Assembly (NCBI GenBank): GCA_050953805.1
Contig: JBMNNE010000002.1
Location: 434,001-498,000 of the forward strand
Length of the DNA stretch: 64,000 nt
Reading direction: 5' to 3'
Source: DUQW01 sp050953805
GTDB lineage: Bacteria > Bacillota_I > Bacilli_A > Acholeplasmatales > Acholeplasmataceae
Shown: in pieces, positions 1 to 7,914 of the stretch
How positions within the stretch are numbered: the first letter of the stretch is position 1
How the letters are laid out: each line of letters starts with the position of its first letter
Notes under the pieces: generated by a model
What the model was told of the DNA's origin: nothing
Databases searched by the model: none
Seen by the model: the letters and a program-made list of their open reading frames with translations, nothing else
Position numbers and translations under genes: made by a program

Positions 1-606
1 GAACTATTAGTCAAAGAAAAAGATCAAGTGATGCCAGGAACTAAACTAACTCATGGTTCAGTTAATCCAAAAGAATTAGTTAGAGTTGTTTCTGTTGAAG
101 CCGCTCAAAAATATATTTTAGAAGAAGTTCAAAAAGTATATCGTAAGCAAGATGTTGGAATTAATGATAAACACATTGAAATTATCGTTCGCCAAATGAC
201 AAGAAGAATTCTAGTTGTAACTGAAGGTGATACTGATCTATTACCAGGCTTGGAAGTTTCAATTCATGAGTTTAAAGCTCAAAACTTAAAAGCCATTAAA
301 GAAGGAAAACGTCCGGCAGTTGGTCGTCCAATCTTATTAGGAATTACTAGAGCTTCGTTAAGAAGTGATTCGTTCTTATCAGCGGCATCATTCCAAGAAA
401 CAACAAGAATTTTAGCTGATGCTGCGATCAGAGGTAAAGTTGATGAACTTCATGGTCTTAAAGAAAATGTTATTATTGGTGGATTGATTCCAGCAGGTAC
501 CGGAATTCTTAATGAAAAAGCATATAATTATCTCCGCGAACCTGAATCACCAGAACAAGAATTTTTAGAAGAAAGTTTATCAAGACTTCAAAAGAAATGG
601 CGATAA
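1..606 (+). CDS. rpoC: DNA-directed RNA polymerase subunit beta', C-terminal part (5' end outside window)
   Basis: The reading frame is open from base 1 and ends at TAA 604-606, so about 201 codons of a much longer gene (usually about 1200 residues) are visible. The visible part is the C-terminal clamp/jaw region of beta'. It contains RQMTRRILVV followed by the conserved stretch GRPILLGITRASL then SAASFQETTRIL, which is diagnostic of bacterial RpoC. The first ATG in view is internal, not the start. It is an essential core enzyme subunit, normally cotranscribed with rpoB upstream. A hairpin terminator follows directly at 621-657. Confidence 0.97.
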   Translation, partial: ELLVKEKDQVMPGTKLTHGSVNPKELVRVVSVEAAQKYILEEVQKVYRKQDVGINDKHIEIIVRQMTRRILVVTEGDTDLLPGLEVSIHEFKAQNLKAIKEGKRPAVGRPILLGITRASLRSDSFLSAASFQETTRILADAAIRGKVDELHGLKENVIIGGLIPAGTGILNEKAYNYLREPESPEQEFLEESLSRLQKKWR

Positions 607-620
607 ATTAAATGATTTAT

Positions 621-657
621 AGGGTGTAATGCCAATAAGGCATTACGCCTTTTTTTA
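621..657 (+). terminator. Rho-independent terminator of the rpoC transcript
   Basis: A near-perfect stem (GTAATGCC pairing with GGCATTAC, flanked by AGG/CCT) has an AATA loop and is followed by seven T residues. It lies 15 bases after the rpoC stop. Confidence 0.88.
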
Positions 658-707
658 ATGACTATTTATAAAGTAACCACAAGGTGCTATTAAATTGAGA
701 TATCGTG

Positions 708-716
708 TGATATAAT
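708..716 (+). promoter_or_regulatory. Extended -10 promoter of the DUF4349 lipoprotein gene
   Basis: TGATATAAT fits TGn-TATAAT exactly. No good -35 hexamer is visible. The predicted start of transcription, near 723, lies next to the ribosome binding site AAGGAGGG at 723-730, so the leader is only about 17 bases. Confidence 0.65.
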
Positions 717-739
717 TCTACAAAGGAGGGATTGTCATC

Positions 740-1600
740 ATGAAAAAAAGATTCCTATTGATATTGGTACTATTTTTAAGTCTTTTGATAATTACTGGTT
801 GTAGTAATAGGGGTACTTCTCGCGAAAACGTTTCTCAAGATGGTGGGGGTGCACCAAAAAGTGAATTGATTTTAGCGGATCCAACAAGAAAAGTAATTTA
901 TAATGTGTCAATTAGTATTCAATCAGAAGATTTATTGGCGACTAATAATCAAATTAAAAATAAATTTATTGCTGGTGAAGAATATTGGGTTGCAAAAGAA
1001 GAACTTGAAGAAAATTATAATTACATTATTTTTAGAGTTAAGATTGCAAAATTAACTGAGTTTGTCCAATTCTTAAGAAATGAATATGAGACAACTCAAT
1101 TTAAATGGGAAACCGAAGATGTAACGAAAGATTATGTTGATATTCAAGCAAGAAAAGACTCATTATTAGCTTCTAGAGCTAGACTCGAAGAGTTAAAAGT
1201 GGGCGCTACTAGACTTGAAATTACTCAACTCGAACAAAGAATTGCAGAAATAGATACAGAATTAAATCAATTATCATCAACATTAATTACATACGATTCA
1301 TTAACTGAATTTGCTACTGTTAAAGTATATCTTCATAAAAAATCAGCTAGTCCAGTTCCACCTAAATATGATGAAGAATTAGGAAATAGCTTTAAGGCTG
1401 GATGGAATGCAGTTCTTTCAATTTTAAAATTCTTTGGAAAAGCGATTGCAACGCTCTTGCCGTTCTTGATTATTATCGTGCCAGTTGGTGGTGTTATTAT
1501 GGCAATTTCTTATCGTGAAAAAATTAAAGATCACTTCAAAAGAAAGAAAAAAGAAAAAAAAGAAGAATTAACTGAGGAATCGGTTGAAGAAAAAGACTAA
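740..1600 (+). CDS. DUF4349 family membrane-anchored lipoprotein
   Basis: 286 residues. The N-terminus is a lipoprotein signal peptide with lipobox ITGC (Cys21). The middle (about 45-200) fits DUF4349: a beta-strand segment, then a long coiled coil (about 130-185) around the conserved pattern VTKDYVDIQARKDSL and a second strand region ending FATVKVYL. A transmembrane helix at about 235-260 is followed by a strongly basic and then acidic cytoplasmic tail. The protein is thus likely tethered at both ends. The family has no established function. The gene is monocistronic, with an AAGGAGGG ribosome binding site 9 bases before ATG and terminators on both sides. Confidence 0.85.
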   Translation: MKKRFLLILVLFLSLLIITGCSNRGTSRENVSQDGGGAPKSELILADPTRKVIYNVSISIQSEDLLATNNQIKNKFIAGEEYWVAKEELEENYNYIIFRVKIAKLTEFVQFLRNEYETTQFKWETEDVTKDYVDIQARKDSLLASRARLEELKVGATRLEITQLEQRIAEIDTELNQLSSTLITYDSLTEFATVKVYLHKKSASPVPPKYDEELGNSFKAGWNAVLSILKFFGKAIATLLPFLIIIVPVGGVIMAISYREKIKDHFKRKKKEKKEELTEESVEEKD

Positions 1601-1610
1601 TGAAAACCAA

Positions 1611-1639
1611 GGGGCTGTAAAATCATACAGTCCTTTTTT
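1611..1639 (+). terminator. Terminator after the DUF4349 gene
   Basis: GGGCTGTA pairs with TACAGTCC (one G-U pair) around a short loop and is followed by TTTTTT, 10 bases after the stop codon. Confidence 0.8.
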
Positions 1640-1681
1640 AATTAGATAAGAAATGCATTTTATAATCATATTTATATTATT

Positions 1682-1709
1682 TTGATATATTGGGATTAAT
1701 TGATATAAT
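1682..1709 (+). promoter_or_regulatory. Promoter of the P1B ATPase gene, positioned for a leaderless mRNA
   Basis: TTGATA (1682-1687), 16-base spacer, TATAAT (1704-1709) preceded by TGA (extended -10). Transcription should start at about 1716-1717, which is the A of the ATG at 1717. No Shine-Dalgarno sequence precedes that ATG. Confidence 0.7.
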
Positions 1710-1716
1710 TCTAAAT

Positions 1717-3846
1717 ATGAAAACAACACTTAAAATACCTAATATCGATTGCCCAACATGTGCAAATGCCATCGAAGAACATTTTAAAACATTTAATATA
1801 GAAGCAAGAGTTAACGTTAACCAGAAAAAGGTTGCTTTTATTCATGAAAATAAAGAAGAATATGATTTAATAATTAGAGAACTAAAAGTTATTGGATTTC
1901 CGGCGATTACAATTGATTACGATGAAGCAAAATATCGAAAAAGAGAAAAACTAAGGTTGATTATTGCAACGATTTTAGTTTTACCATTAGCTTATACAAT
2001 GTTTCATCATTTTGGGCTTAACATTGTTCCGGATATTATGTTAAATGGTTATTTTCAACTAGGATTCGCATTGATATTACAATTTGTAATTGGGTTTAGA
2101 TTTTATAAAAATAGTTATTATCAAATTAAAAATAAAAATTTAGGAATGGACGTTTTGATTGTTTTAGGAACATCGGTTGCCTTCTTTTATAGTGTTTATT
2201 TAACGATATTTACTAATACAACTGACTTGTTTTTTGAAACAAGTGGGATGTTAATTTGGATGGTGACGGTTGGAGAATATTTAGAACACATTTCTAAATC
2301 AAGAACGACCGACACCTTAAAATCTTTAATGGCTTTATCAGTTAATGAGGTTAGATTAATTCAAGGCGATATTGAAAAAATTGTGCCACTTGATGAAGTC
2401 AATGTGGGCGATTTTATTAAAGTGTTAGCTGGCGAGAAAATCGCTTTAGATGGCGAAATAATTGCAGGATCAAGTTATATTGATGATTCGGTAATAACAG
2501 GGGAATCTATTCCCAAATATTTTGAAGTTGGAAATAAGGTAATTGGATCAACAACCAACTTATCTAACACAATAATTATTAAAGTCAGCGCCGTTGGAAG
2601 TGATACAGTATTAGCTAAAATTATTGAAACGGTTGAAGAGACATCACTAATTAAACCTAAGTTTCAAAAGGCAGTTGATGTTATTGCAAAATACTTTGTT
2701 TTTGCGATTTTAGTAATTGCCGCCATATCTTTTATCGTTTATAAATTTGTTTTATCAAAAGAATTAGCCTTATCACTAGAAGTAATGATTGCTGTTTTAG
2801 TTGTGTCGTGTCCTTGTGCACTGGGGCTCGCCACCCCAACTTCAATTGCTGTGGCGAGCGGATTAGCATTTAAGCATAAGATTTTATATAAAGGTGGAGA
2901 GTTTTTTGAACTGGCTAATAAAATTGATGCGATTGCTTTTGATAAAACTGGAACTCTTACTAAAGGGGAGTTAATAGTTAGCGATTATATTGGTGATTTG
3001 GATTATTTAGTTTATACAAAAGCACTTGAGGTTCATTCAAATCATCCAATTGGTCGATCAATCAACAACTATCAAAAAGATATTATTCCACTTGATATTA
3101 GCGATTATGAAATTATTGATGGCAAGGGAATTAAAGGTGAGTATCTAAAAGAAAAAATTATAGTTGGATCATTAAATCTATTAGAAGAAAATCAAATTGA
3201 AAATCCATATCAAGACGAGTATTTATCTTACACTCAAGAAGGAAAAGTGGTGATTTTTACCGCAATTAATAGTCAAGTAGTCAATATGATAGTTCTAGAA
3301 GATGAACTAAAAGAAGAAAGTGTTGATTTGATTAACGAACTAAAAAAGTTAAATATCACCCCATATTTAATTACAGGTGATAATGAAAACACGGCAAGAT
3401 ATTTGGCTAATAAAGTAGGAATTGACCATTATTACAGTGAGGTGTTACCAAATGAAAAAGCATTAATTGTTAGAAAATTGCAAGAAAAACATAAAGTGGT
3501 CGCCTTTGTTGGTGATGGGATTAATGATGCTCCTGCTTTAAAACAAGCTGATGTTAGTTTCTCAGTTAGTAATGCATCTGATATCGCTAGTGACACAGCT
3601 GATGTAGTAATGCTAGACCAAGATTTAAGTACGGTACTAATGGCGATTGATTTATCTAAAAAAACGACGATTAATATTATTCAAAACTTGGTTTGGGCAT
3701 CTTTATATAATTTAGTTATGATTCCGCTAGCAATTTTAAACATAGCTAGTCCATTACTTGCTGGATTTTTACATGTAATTTCTAGTATTTTAGTAGTTTT
3801 AAACGCCTTGAGATTGAATTTTTATAAATATAAAAGAAAAAAGTAA
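1717..3846 (+). CDS. copA: Heavy-metal-translocating P1B-type ATPase, CopA-like
   Basis: 709 residues from the ATG at 1717. An in-frame TTG at 1690 lies upstream of the predicted transcription start, so I reject it. One N-terminal HMA domain has a CPTC metal site. A set of transmembrane helices follows, then TGES actuator, the CPC motif in SCPCALGLATPT, the DKTGT phosphorylation site, NHPIG in the nucleotide-binding domain, and GDGINDAP. CPC plus the YN pair in the seventh helix are copper-exporter features. However, the invariant Met of the MxxSS motif in the last helix is His here (HVISS; codon 3772-3774), so metal specificity is not settled. No CsoR or CopY regulator or copper chaperone gene is adjacent. 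Confidence 0.88.
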   Translation: MKTTLKIPNIDCPTCANAIEEHFKTFNIEARVNVNQKKVAFIHENKEEYDLIIRELKVIGFPAITIDYDEAKYRKREKLRLIIATILVLPLAYTMFHHFGLNIVPDIMLNGYFQLGFALILQFVIGFRFYKNSYYQIKNKNLGMDVLIVLGTSVAFFYSVYLTIFTNTTDLFFETSGMLIWMVTVGEYLEHISKSRTTDTLKSLMALSVNEVRLIQGDIEKIVPLDEVNVGDFIKVLAGEKIALDGEIIAGSSYIDDSVITGESIPKYFEVGNKVIGSTTNLSNTIIIKVSAVGSDTVLAKIIETVEETSLIKPKFQKAVDVIAKYFVFAILVIAAISFIVYKFVLSKELALSLEVMIAVLVVSCPCALGLATPTSIAVASGLAFKHKILYKGGEFFELANKIDAIAFDKTGTLTKGELIVSDYIGDLDYLVYTKALEVHSNHPIGRSINNYQKDIIPLDISDYEIIDGKGIKGEYLKEKIIVGSLNLLEENQIENPYQDEYLSYTQEGKVVIFTAINSQVVNMIVLEDELKEESVDLINELKKLNITPYLITGDNENTARYLANKVGIDHYYSEVLPNEKALIVRKLQEKHKVVAFVGDGINDAPALKQADVSFSVSNASDIASDTADVVMLDQDLSTVLMAIDLSKKTTINIIQNLVWASLYNLVMIPLAILNIASPLLAGFLHVISSILVVLNALRLNFYKYKRKK

Positions 3847-3888
3847 GAAAAAAACTAAAATTAAACAATAAAAATTATAAATTAGGAG

Positions 3889-3928
3889 ATAGCATTTTTT
3901 ACTGATAAGAATGTTATTTTCTTTTTTT
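3889..3928 (+). terminator. Probable terminator after the P1B ATPase gene
   Basis: ATAGCATT pairs with AATGTTAT (one G-U) across a 13-base loop, followed by a T-rich run TTTCTTTTTTT. It is weak because of the large loop and AT stem. Confidence 0.5.
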
Positions 3929-4006
3929 ATGATAGTAGTCACATTTTAATGTGTGTTCTTAATTAAACGATGATCTTATTTATAATATTTATATTGAAAA
4001 TATTAT

Positions 4007-4035
4007 TTCATAATATTAAAACAAAATGGTATAAT
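4007..4035 (+). promoter_or_regulatory. Promoter of nifJ
   Basis: TTCATA (4007-4012), 17-base spacer, TGG-TATAAT (TATAAT 4030-4035). Transcription from about 4042 would give a leader of about 60 bases to the start codon at 4104. Confidence 0.65.
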
Positions 4036-4103
4036 TAAAGAGATGTGTGAAACATTTAAAATTATACATTCATGATAATAAAACCTTAAAAGGAGGAAAA
4101 AAG

Positions 4104-7100
4104 ATGACAAACAAAAAAGTTATTAAATCAATGAATGGTAACGAAGCAGCTGCATATTGTGCATATGCCTTTAGTGAGGTTGCGGCGATTTACCCAATTA
4201 CACCATCATCACCGATGGCTGAATACATTGAAATGTGGGCAGCAAGAGGTGATAAAAACTTATTTGGTGTTCCTGTAAAAGTAGTTGAAATGCAGAGTGA
4301 AGCTGGTGCTGCTGGTACAGTTCACGGATCATTACAAATGGGAGCATTGACAACAACTTTCACCGCTTCTCAAGGATTACTTTTAAAAATACCAAATATG
4401 TATAAAATTGCTGGGCAAGGTTTACCAGGAGTAATTCATGTTGCTGCTAGAAGTATTGCGGCACAAGCATTATCAATTTTTGGTGACCATCAAGATGTGA
4501 TGGCAGCGAGACAAACAGGATTTGCTATGCTTGCTTCAAACTCAGTTCAGGAAGTAATGGATTTAGCTGGAGTGGCACACTTATCAGCCATTAAAGCTGG
4601 AGTTCCATTTTTGCATTTCTTTGACGGCTTTAGAACATCACATGAAGTTAATACTATTGAAGTCGTTGACTATGATGTTTTTGATAAGTTGTTAGATAGA
4701 GATGCGGTTGCAAGATTTAGAAAATTAGGATTATCACCTAATCGTCCTGTGACTAGAGGAAGTGCTCAATCAGATGATGTCTATTTCCAATCTAAAATTG
4801 CTACAGTTCAAAGATACAATGGTGTTGAAGATGTTGTTGCGGGTTATATGAAAGAAATTTCCAAAGTAACTGGTCGCAATTATGCTCCATTTGTCTATTA
4901 CGGACACCCAGAAGCAACTGATGTCATTATCGCAATGGGATCAATTGTGGAAACTAGCAAAGAATTAATTAAAGCTTTAAACGAAAAGGGAGAAAAAGTA
5001 GGTATCTTATCAGTTCATCTTTACCGTCCGTTTAGTAAGAAATATTTCATGAAAGCAATGCCTAAAACTGTGGAAAGAATTGCTGTATTAGACCGCACTA
5101 TCGAAGCGGGGTCTGTTGGCGAACCACTATATTTAGATGTTAAATCAATTTATTATGAAGAAGAAAAACAACCAGTTATTCTTGGTGGGGTTTATGGTTT
5201 ATCTTCAAAAGATACAACTCCAGCCTTAGTTGCTGCCGTATTTAAAAACTTACGTGGCGAACAAAAAGATCGCTTTACTATCGGTATCAATGATGATGTT
5301 GGACATTCATCGTTAGCACCAGTTCATGGAATTGACGTGACTCATCCATCTACTAGTGAATTACTGTTCTTTGGGTTAGGTTCAGATGGTACAGTTGGTG
5401 CAACCACTAACATCGTTAAGATTGTTGGAGACAACACTCCGCTTTACTCGCAAGCTTATGCATCATATGACTCGAAAAAAGCAGGTGGCGTTACTAGAAT
5501 GCATGTTAGATTTAGCGATGAACCAATTAAATCTACATATTTAGTTAATGAGCCACACTTTATTTCTTGTTCAACTGATACATATTTATTCAAGTATGAT
5601 ATGTTAAAAGGATTAAGAAAAGGTGGAACCTTCTTATTAAATACTCAACATACCGGTGCGGAATTAGAAGCGTTCTTACCTAATAAAGTTAAACGCCAAT
5701 TAGCTGAAAAAGAAGTTAAAATGTATGTTGTTGATGCAAATAAAGTTGCCTTAGAAATTGGTCTTGGCAGAAGAATCAATACTATTATGCAATCGGCATT
5801 CTTTAAACTAAATGAACAATTAATGCCGTTTGAAAAAGCTAATCAATTAATGAAAGAAGCAGCTCTTGAAACATATGGTCGTCGTGGAATGGAAGTTGTT
5901 AATTTAAACTATGAAGCGATTGATGCAGGTGGCAATTTATTAACTAAAGTTGAAATTAAACCGGAATGGAAAGCCCTAAGAGATGATGTATCTAAGAAAG
6001 ATGATAATCGTCCAGCATTTGTTAAGAATTTAGCTGATATCGTTAATGCAATTGAAGGAGATTCGCTACCTGTTTCAGCATTTATGGATTATCAAGATGC
6101 TCATATGGCAGCAGGTTCAACTCAATATGAAAAGAGAGGAATTGCTAACTTCGTGCCAAAATGGCATGAAGAAACATGTATTCAATGTAATGCGTGTGTC
6201 TTTGCTTGTCCTCATGCAGTAATTAGATCATTCATTGTTGATGAAGATGAACAAAAAGATCTTCCAGAGGGAGCACTTGTTAAACCAGCTCAAGGAAGAG
6301 ATATGCAAGGCAAACAATTTTCAATTCAAATTTCACCACTAGATTGTACGGGTTGTGGTGTGTGTGTTGAAGTATGTCCAACTAAGCCAAACAAATCATT
6401 GGAAATGGTACCAATTGGTGAAGAATTAGCCGCCGGTAAACAAGAAGTAGCTGATCACTTTTTCAACAATGTTTCATATAAAGATTTAGGTACAGACAAT
6501 ATGAAAAATGTTGAGTTCCGTAAACCACTATTTGAATTTAGTGGAGCTTGTGCTGGATGTGGTGAAACACCATACATTAAAGCGGTAACTCAATTATTTG
6601 GAGATCGAATGATAATCGCTAACGCAACGGGTTGTACATCAATTTATGGTGGATCATTTCCATCAACTCCATACACAACTAACAAAGATGGTCATGGACC
6701 AGCTTGGGCTAACTCATTATTTGAGGATAATGCTGAATTTGGTTTTGGTATGAAAGTTGCCTATGATACCATGCGTGCTCGTTTAGAGACAATTGTTGAA
6801 GCCAATTTAGATAAAATGCCTAATAGTTTAAAAGAGTTATTAGTTGAATGGTTAGAAAATAAAAATGATGGCGACCGTACTAGGAGTTTATCACCGCTAA
6901 TTGTTAAGGAACTTGAAAAAGTAAATGAACCGTATGCGAAAGAAATGTTGGAACTTAAAGATTACTTCGTGAAAGTTTCACAATGGATCTTTGGTGGTGA
7001 CGGTTGGGCCTATGATATTGGTTATGGCGGAATTGATCATGTTATTGCTAATTATGAAGATGTCAATATTTTAGTTTTGGATACTGAAGTATATTCAAAT

Positions 7101-7652
7101 ACCGGTGGACAAGCTTCAAAAGCGGCTCCGACTGGATCAATTGCTAAATTTGCCGCTACTGGTAAAGCTACTAAGAAGAAAGACTTAGCGGCGATCGCGA
7201 TGAGTTATGGTCACGTTTACGTTGCTCAAATTTCTCATGGATCTTCACCAGCACAAGTTATTAGAGCTTTAAAAGAAGCTGAAAGTTATCCAGGACCATC
7301 ACTCATTTTAGCTTATTCGCCTTGTATTGAACACGGTATCAAAGGCGGATTAACTAACTCAGCTCAACAAGCTAAGTTAGCAACTGACTGTGGATATTGG
7401 CCAACTTTCAGATATGACCCAAGATTAGAAGCTGAAGGCAAGAATCCGTTTAAGATTGATGCACCGAGAAGACCTAAGTGGGACTTATATCGCGATCATT
7501 TAATGACCGAAAACCGTTATGCTCAGTTAGTTAATATTAACCCAGAAAATGCTGAGGCACTTTTAGAACAAAACTTAAAAGATGCTAAACGTCGTTGGGC
7601 AATGTATAAGCGTTATGAAGCAATGGACTATTCACTAGAAGAAGAAAAATAA
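4104..7652 (+). CDS. nifJ: Pyruvate:ferredoxin (flavodoxin) oxidoreductase, single-chain
   Basis: 1182 residues, the usual length of homodimeric PFOR. It oxidatively decarboxylates pyruvate to acetyl-CoA and CO2 while reducing ferredoxin or flavodoxin. Visible are the N-terminal YPITPSSPMAEY motif, two 4Fe-4S cluster motifs (CIQCNACVFACP and CTGCGVCVEVCP), a third cysteine set starting CAGCGE, and the TPP site GDGWAYDIGYGG followed by DTEVYSNTGGQ. I chose the ATG at 4104 because AGGAGG lies 7 bases before it; an in-frame GTG at 4047 lacks this. The gene stands alone with its own promoter and terminator. It points to anaerobic, ferredoxin-linked energy metabolism, and the SUF operon in this window could supply its clusters. 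Confidence 0.97.
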   Translation: MTNKKVIKSMNGNEAAAYCAYAFSEVAAIYPITPSSPMAEYIEMWAARGDKNLFGVPVKVVEMQSEAGAAGTVHGSLQMGALTTTFTASQGLLLKIPNMYKIAGQGLPGVIHVAARSIAAQALSIFGDHQDVMAARQTGFAMLASNSVQEVMDLAGVAHLSAIKAGVPFLHFFDGFRTSHEVNTIEVVDYDVFDKLLDRDAVARFRKLGLSPNRPVTRGSAQSDDVYFQSKIATVQRYNGVEDVVAGYMKEISKVTGRNYAPFVYYGHPEATDVIIAMGSIVETSKELIKALNEKGEKVGILSVHLYRPFSKKYFMKAMPKTVERIAVLDRTIEAGSVGEPLYLDVKSIYYEEEKQPVILGGVYGLSSKDTTPALVAAVFKNLRGEQKDRFTIGINDDVGHSSLAPVHGIDVTHPSTSELLFFGLGSDGTVGATTNIVKIVGDNTPLYSQAYASYDSKKAGGVTRMHVRFSDEPIKSTYLVNEPHFISCSTDTYLFKYDMLKGLRKGGTFLLNTQHTGAELEAFLPNKVKRQLAEKEVKMYVVDANKVALEIGLGRRINTIMQSAFFKLNEQLMPFEKANQLMKEAALETYGRRGMEVVNLNYEAIDAGGNLLTKVEIKPEWKALRDDVSKKDDNRPAFVKNLADIVNAIEGDSLPVSAFMDYQDAHMAAGSTQYEKRGIANFVPKWHEETCIQCNACVFACPHAVIRSFIVDEDEQKDLPEGALVKPAQGRDMQGKQFSIQISPLDCTGCGVCVEVCPTKPNKSLEMVPIGEELAAGKQEVADHFFNNVSYKDLGTDNMKNVEFRKPLFEFSGACAGCGETPYIKAVTQLFGDRMIIANATGCTSIYGGSFPSTPYTTNKDGHGPAWANSLFEDNAEFGFGMKVAYDTMRARLETIVEANLDKMPNSLKELLVEWLENKNDGDRTRSLSPLIVKELEKVNEPYAKEMLELKDYFVKVSQWIFGGDGWAYDIGYGGIDHVIANYEDVNILVLDTEVYSNTGGQASKAAPTGSIAKFAATGKATKKKDLAAIAMSYGHVYVAQISHGSSPAQVIRALKEAESYPGPSLILAYSPCIEHGIKGGLTNSAQQAKLATDCGYWPTFRYDPRLEAEGKNPFKIDAPRRPKWDLYRDHLMTENRYAQLVNINPENAEALLEQNLKDAKRRWAMYKRYEAMDYSLEEEK

Positions 7653-7672
7653 AACGAATTCAGAAAATAAAC

Positions 7673-7697
7673 AGAGAGGGTGTATCCCTCTCTTTTT
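7673..7697 (+). terminator. Terminator of nifJ
   Basis: AGAGAGGG pairs perfectly with CCCTCTCT around TGTAT, followed by a T run. It starts 20 bases after the stop. Confidence 0.9.
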
Positions 7698-7812
7698 AGT
7701 GTTTTTTGAGGAAAAAAAGCACTATTTTTCAAAGTGACCAATTACTACAAGATAATATAATATATTGATAAAAATAATCAAATATTATATATTTCAATTA
7801 AAAAAGGCTATT

Positions 7813-7826
7813 TGTAAACGATTACA
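7813..7826 (+). promoter_or_regulatory. Perfect catabolite-responsive element (cre, CcpA operator)
   Basis: TGTAAACGATTACA matches the Bacillus cre consensus TGWAANCGNTNWCA at every position and has symmetrical TGTAA/TTACA arms. It lies 22 bases upstream of the oppA -35 element, a position compatible with either activation or roadblock-type repression by CcpA with HPr-Ser-P. Confidence 0.7.
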
Positions 7827-7848
7827 TCATAAAAAAAGAGGTAAAATG

Positions 7849-7877
7849 TTGACAATAAAAGCATTTTGTAGTAACAT
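7849..7877 (+). promoter_or_regulatory. Promoter of oppA
   Basis: A consensus TTGACA (7849-7854) is followed after 17 bases by TAACAT (7872-7877). An alternative CATAAT lies 3 bases further on. The strong ribosome binding site AGGAGGAG precedes the ATG at 7915. Confidence 0.6.
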
Positions 7878-7914
7878 AATCATAAACTATTTTTAAATAG
7901 GAGGAGAGAAAAAA

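Noticed and set aside
1690..1716. TTG 1690 as start of the P1B ATPase.
   Set aside because: It lies between the -35 and -10 elements of the promoter, upstream of the predicted transcription start, and has no ribosome binding site.
4047..4103. GTG 4047 as start of nifJ.
   Set aside because: The extra 19 residues do not look like PFOR, while AGGAGG is placed perfectly for ATG 4104.
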